A stretch of DNA of 64,000 nucleotides from Mesosutterella faecium (GTDB lineage: Bacteria > Pseudomonadota > Gammaproteobacteria > Burkholderiales > Burkholderiaceae_F), in the NCBI RefSeq assembly GCF_022809315.2, contig NZ_JAKZJU020000002.1, forward strand, positions 62,001-126,000. Reading direction: 5' to 3'. The translations under genes and the position numbers were made by a program. The notes below the pieces were generated by a model, which had not been told where the DNA came from, did no database searches, and was given only the letters and a program-made list of their open reading frames with translations. Below are positions 59,916 through 64,000 of this stretch, piece after piece (position 1 is the first letter of the stretch; each line of letters begins with the position of its first letter).

Positions 59916-62174
59916 TCAGCCCGCGGCCGCTCTTGACGGCCCGGCAGCCCTCTCCGTCTTTTCCCGTCCTGTGAGCCGCGACTCCAGCCCGGTGACAACG
60001 GTGTACCGGCCGAGAATTTCACGCAGGAACTGCAGGAAATTCATGTACAGCTCCGCGCCGCGCAGCGACAGCCCGAAATGCTCGCGGTCTCCAAGCACCG
60101 TTTCCTGAATCCGGTCGATGCGCTCATTGAGCGCATGCAGCTTCAATTGAAACTCGCTCTTGTCACCGTGCCGCACGGCCTTTTCGAGCGGCTGCTTCAG
60201 CGCCACGAGATCATGGGCAACAGCCTGAAGCTCCGTGGCGAGATCTCCGGAAAAAATCCTGTGCCGGTTCGCGACATGATCCCGGGCTAGCGAGACCGTG
60301 CGGATCAGCGACGAAGCCGCCTCCTTCATGCCGGTGCAGGACCTGTAATAAAAGTACTTGGAGTCCGCACTGTCATAGCCTTCCGTATCGGCCGGCATGG
60401 CATAGTAAAGAGCACGGTCATCGGAAATGCGGTCGCGCTGCTCGGAGGCGAGATTCACCGCTTTTTTCAGCCCGGGAAGATTATCCGAAAGGAAGGAGTC
60501 CACAGTCAGTGCAAAAAGATCCGCAGAGTGTCCGAAATTGGCCGGAATCGATTTTTCGAGCTTCGTGCGGATGCCGTCCGGGCCGCTGAGCGCCACAACC
60601 TCACGGTCCATTTCCTTTTCCCGAGGACTCTTTACGTTCGTCTTGAAGATGATGAACAGAGCGAGCGCCATTAGGACCAGATACGCAGCAAAACCGCCCA
60701 GGTTCACGATAGAAACCATCACGGCAGCGGCGATGAAGGCGCTGAAGGCAGTCACGAACCAGCCGGAAATCACCGTGATGACACCCGAAACCCGGTAGAC
60801 CGCAGTTTCCCGATCCCAGGCCCGGTCGGCAAAGGACGAGCCCATCGCCACCATAAAGGTGACGTAAGTGGTCGACAGAGGCAGCTTGAGCGAGGTCGCC
60901 GAAGCAATCAGAATCGCTGAGACAATCAGATTGAGCGAGGCGCGGATGTAGTCAAAAGGCAGAGCCTCCTCGCCCTTCTCAAGCACTTTCGGCTCAAACC
61001 TGCGGTTGATTCCGCGCTGAATACCCGCCGGCACGAACGCGTGGATCAAATCCCCCAGAGCCATGCTCCCGCGAACGACGGCCCGCCCCAGAGGGGTGGC
61101 TCCAAATTTTTCTCGAGTTCCGTTCGAACTCGCCGACAGGTTCACGGAAGTTTCGATCACTTTGCGGGCGCTCTTTGACAGAAAGAGCGTAGCCACCATG
61201 ACAACGCCAGAAAGCAGCAGAAGCAGCCCCGGGGCCGGAATGGCTTCAGCCAGCCCTCCCATCATAAAGCCGGAAGGATCCGCTCCGCCCGCAGCCTCAA
61301 AAATATGCGCCGCGTCGAGCGCCGCAATCGGAACGCCTACGAAATTAACAAGGTCATTGCCTGCAAAGGCAAAGGCCAGGGCGAACGTTCCTGCGAGGAT
61401 GACAAGGCGAAAAACGTTGAGATGGAACAACATCATGCCGATCTGCAGCAAAATTGAGCAGACCACGAAGATACCAAGCACGACCATTGATCCGTTGACG
61501 CGGAAAAATTCCAATACCTCCGGCGTCATGAAGGACGCGCCTTTTGCTCCCTTCATCACGAGGAAATAAAAAATCATCGCAAGCGAAAAGCCACCGTATA
61601 TGCCTCCCAGCTTTCGGAAGATGAGGTCATAACGGAAGGAAAATACGAGGCGCGTCACCCACTGAACGAGAGCTCCGGCTACAAAGGCGACGACGACAGA
61701 CACCAGAATGGCGGAGATCATCCCGAGCGCCTTGCCGCTGTTGAGATAGTCGCCCAGCGCGGAGAGCCCCTCGCCCATGCCGATCAGGCGATTCGCAGCC
61801 ATGCCGGCTCCAGCTCCCAGCAGCTCAAAGACAATCGAGACAGTGGTCGAGGTCGGCAGTCCCATGCGGTTGAAAGCGTTGAGCAGGATAACGTCGGTCA
61901 CCATGACGGCGAAGTAGATCGCGATCACGTCCGAGAAGGAGAACATCGCGGGATGGAAGACGCCGCTGCGGGCAATCTCCATCATGCCGCCGGAGAACGT
62001 GGCGCCCAGCAGGACGCCCACGCCCGCCACAGTGAGGATCACCTTGAATGGGGCGATCCGGGACCCCACCGCTGAATTCAGAAAGTTGACGGCGTCATTG
62101 CTGACGCCCACGAAAAGGTCTATCACGGCCAGCAGTGCCAAAAAGCCGAGAACGACCCAGAAGAAGATGTCCAT
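59916..62174 (-). CDS. PiT-family inorganic phosphate transporter with a C-terminal helical domain
   Basis: This 752-residue inner-membrane protein has the PiT signature in each half (DLFVGVSNDAVNFLNSAVGS near residue 20 and ATSLKLPLSTTYVTFMVAMG near 445), with about twelve membrane helices in all. It should import phosphate with a cation. After the last helices, about 210 cytosolic residues (FGHSADLFALTVDSFLSDNL to MNFLQFLREILGRY) form a PhoU-like helical domain. Partner PhoU-like proteins are often encoded next to PiT genes; here the two are fused. It stands alone between an intron and the decayed adhesin gene. Upstream, a 294-base gap holds its promoter. Confidence 0.85.
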   Translation of the reverse strand: MDIFFWVVLGFLALLAVIDLFVGVSNDAVNFLNSAVGSRIAPFKVILTVAGVGVLLGATFSGGMMEIARSGVFHPAMFSFSDVIAIYFAVMVTDVILLNAFNRMGLPTSTTVSIVFELLGAGAGMAANRLIGMGEGLSALGDYLNSGKALGMISAILVSVVVAFVAGALVQWVTRLVFSFRYDLIFRKLGGIYGGFSLAMIFYFLVMKGAKGASFMTPEVLEFFRVNGSMVVLGIFVVCSILLQIGMMLFHLNVFRLVILAGTFALAFAFAGNDLVNFVGVPIAALDAAHIFEAAGGADPSGFMMGGLAEAIPAPGLLLLLSGVVMVATLFLSKSARKVIETSVNLSASSNGTREKFGATPLGRAVVRGSMALGDLIHAFVPAGIQRGINRRFEPKVLEKGEEALPFDYIRASLNLIVSAILIASATSLKLPLSTTYVTFMVAMGSSFADRAWDRETAVYRVSGVITVISGWFVTAFSAFIAAAVMVSIVNLGGFAAYLVLMALALFIIFKTNVKSPREKEMDREVVALSGPDGIRTKLEKSIPANFGHSADLFALTVDSFLSDNLPGLKKAVNLASEQRDRISDDRALYYAMPADTEGYDSADSKYFYYRSCTGMKEAASSLIRTVSLARDHVANRHRIFSGDLATELQAVAHDLVALKQPLEKAVRHGDKSEFQLKLHALNERIDRIQETVLGDREHFGLSLRGAELYMNFLQFLREILGRYTVVTGLESRLTGREKTERAAGPSRAAAG

Positions 62175-62468
62175 TTGTCACCAGCTGCAGGATTGTTGAA
62201 ATAGGGAAGAGGGCCTGAGAGCGTGAAGCCGCTCGTCCACGCTGTAAGTATGGAAAAAACCTGTGTCGGGATTGTTGCTGGAAGATGACAGAAAGATGAC
62301 GAAAATATGTCAATTTGATGACAAGGGGAAAAAGCCTTCGAAAGAGCGTCCCATCCACTTCCCGGGACTCGCCGCAGCCGGGCGCTCCGGCCCACTGCTC
62401 TCCCGCACCCTCCCTTCCGGCCCTGTGAATATGTGAGCCCCTTCAACATTCACCCTGCAGAGAGTCAT

Positions 62469-63413
62469 ATGCAAAAGAGAGCCCTTTCCTCCTAAAACAG
62501 CTGCGGTCCCGAAGCAAAGAAAATTTTCAACTTGCAGCGGCTGTACGTTGTGCGTTGCTCCTCGCAACGGGAGTCGGACTCCTCGCGGGTCCGAGGCAGG
62601 CTTTTGCGGACGCGGACAAAGCCTACGCAGCTGGCGACGGCGCGGCGGCGAACAGCTCCAAATCGACCGCCCTCGGCTCCGATTCGAGCGCCACGGGAAC
62701 TTCGTCGCTGGCAATCGGCGGCGCCACGGCCAATGGCAACTACACCATCGTGATCGGCGATTCCGCCCAGGCTTTGGAAACCGGCAGCCCCCTACGACAG
62801 CTCGGCTGCCATCGGCTACAAGGCGTACGCTGACGGCGAGTGCGCCATCGCACTCGGCAGCTCTTCTAAAGCCGCGGGAATGGATTCCATCGGCATCGGT
62901 TTTGGCAACCAAGGCCAGGGCGCCACGGGATCAAATTCCATCTCGATCGGCGTCCGGTCAACCGCAAGCGGCGAATACAGCGTCGCCCTCGGCCAGGACA
63001 GCACGGCCTCAGGCACACTCAGCATTGCGATGGGAGACGCTGCAAATGCAACCGGCAGTTATGTCCACGCCATGGGCTGCTTGTCAAAGACGAGCGCTAA
63101 TTCAGCCATCGCCATGGATAATCAGGCGGAAGCCGCCAGCAACAATGCTGTATCGCTGGGCGAGCGGGCGAAAGCTGCCGGAGGAAACAGCACCGCTTTG
63201 GGCGCCGAGGCGAATGCTGGCGGATTTAGCAGCATCGCAGCCGGCTATCAGTCGGCTGCATCCGGAAACTACTCCATGGCACTGGGCCAGCGGTCCGTGG
63301 CAAGCGGCGCTTCCTCCCAGGCGTTCGGCTACAACGCGACCGCAAGCGGCGAGGGAAGCCTCGCAAAACATACCGCTCGGCATGAAAGCGAACTCAATGC
63401 CGTCAAGGCATAG
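62469..63413 (+). pseudogene. decayed YadA-type adhesin, head only
   Basis: A start at ATG 62469 (MQKRALSS) stops at once, then coding continues through frame changes near 62495, 62530 and 62790. A signal peptide is readable (AAVRCALLLATGVGLLAG, cleavage after AFA). A YadA head with the 14-residue repeat pattern follows (SVALGQDSTASGTLSIAMGD, NAVSLGERAKAAGGNSTALG). The gene stops at 63413 (HTARHESELNAVKA) before any stalk or membrane anchor. With three frameshifts and no anchor it cannot be displayed. Confidence 0.75.
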
Positions 63414-63873
63414 CTGAGCGAACTGAGAGCGATAGTTATGAAAAACACCAGTAGAACCTGAGGCTTCCCCAGATACCCGGTCAGCCACTTAGGGCGGAGA
63501 AGCGGCGCCGGCAGAAGCAGCGGGAACAATCCCGTTGCTTCTTTTTTTGCTGGAGCCCCTGCCGGCTTTTTAAGAGAAAGGCAGTCCTGCTGGCGCGGCC
63601 TCTGCCCGCCGCGCCCCGGAAAGAGCCTGGCGGTACTCAGACAGTGCTCTGGAGTTTCTCTCCGGTCCTTTTTCTCTTGGGAAGCAGGGCCTGCGCTCGA
63701 AGCGGCTTCCTCCGCGCTGTTTCAGGCCAATGCCCGCGCGCTACGCTTCGGTAAAATGGCCTTTAACGGTTTAAAAACTGAAGCTTGAGAAACGATTTCT
63801 ACCTCCCGCTGTTTGCGGACCTCCTTCATCCTTTTTTCAGTCAGACCCATCATTCCGGAATAAAAACATCGAG
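63414..63873. other. intergenic region
   Basis: About 460 bases between the decayed adhesin and the antiporter gene. It is rich in short GC hairpins. I see no gene. The promoter of the antiporter gene presumably lies near 63740-63860. Confidence 0.35.
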
Positions 63874-64000
63874 ATGGAACAGAACTTTACCCTGATCTCC
63901 ACCCTTGCCGCAGGCTTTGTCTTCGCGCTCGTCTTCGGCGTGATCGCCCAGCGCTTCCGCGTTCCTCCGCTGGTCGGCTACCTGCTTGCCGGCATCATCA
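63874..64000 (+). CDS. CPA2-family cation/proton antiporter, N-terminus (partial)
   Basis: ATG 63874 opens MEQNFTLISTLAAGFVFALV, then FGVIAQRFRVPPLVGYLLAG, the standard start of Kef/YbaL-type monovalent cation/proton antiporters with a first membrane helix and the conserved RxPPLVGYLLAG motif. The gene runs off the end of the window. Confidence 0.85.
   Translation, partial: MEQNFTLISTLAAGFVFALVFGVIAQRFRVPPLVGYLLAGII

Overview
The window is a high-GC Gram-negative chromosome segment. A Burkholderiales-type porin, two exported flavoprotein reductases each beside a divergent LysR gene, class Ia ribonucleotide reductase and many secreted adhesins suggest a gut-associated betaproteobacterium of the Sutterellaceae type. 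That placement is inferred from gene content and codon use only.

Layout. 1-1.3 kb: decayed genes (PhnG/PhnH-like phosphonate C-P lyase subunits, an FmdE-like gene, an ABC permease tail). 1.4-15.6 kb: mostly intact housekeeping genes (DUF401 transporter, ADP-ribosylglycohydrolase, M20 peptidase, porin, nrdAB, PhzF-like, B3/B4 and GNAT proteins). 15.7-24.8 kb: three copies of a 314-330 bp AT-rich repeat (family B) separate captured-looking segments. The segments are a Mu-like tail-gene start, a MuF_C fragment, and a 4 kb chromosomal block with rpsT, a broken phosphoesterase, a lipid A phosphoethanolamine transferase and a truncated hemolysin III. The array ends directly beside a solo cas1 gene whose start codon has been hit by an IS1634-family insertion. 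25.2-33.4 kb: an AspT-type antiporter, an encapsulin/encapsulated-ferritin operon, an unknown gene with a decayed paralogue, and a tyrosine recombinase. 34.2-37 kb: a broken IS256-family element that truncates a foreign-looking arsR / radical SAM / DsbA-like operon.

37.2-44.4 kb: six copies of a second, related repeat (family A, about 339 bp) alternate with fragments of Mu-like phage and polyvalent-protein genes. These carry predicted nuclease-toxin domains, HETGH-bearing domains and a small secreted-protein gene. The array ends by truncating a MerR regulator. 45-58.8 kb: two flavoprotein reductase/LysR pairs flank a classical and a trimeric autotransporter. 58.8-64 kb: a 3'-truncated group II intron behind a terminator, a PiT phosphate transporter, a decayed YadA-type adhesin and the start of a CPA2 cation/proton antiporter.

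The main candidate for something new is the combination of a solo Cas1 with catalytic residues present, long structured repeats with shared imperfect inverted ends, and long inter-repeat segments mostly of phage origin. It resembles a CRISPR array scaled up about tenfold, with the newest-looking repeat pair next to cas1 and the most diverged full repeat furthest away. No Cas2, effector or short-repeat CRISPR array is present, so a mobile-element (MITE-like) explanation for the repeats remains open.
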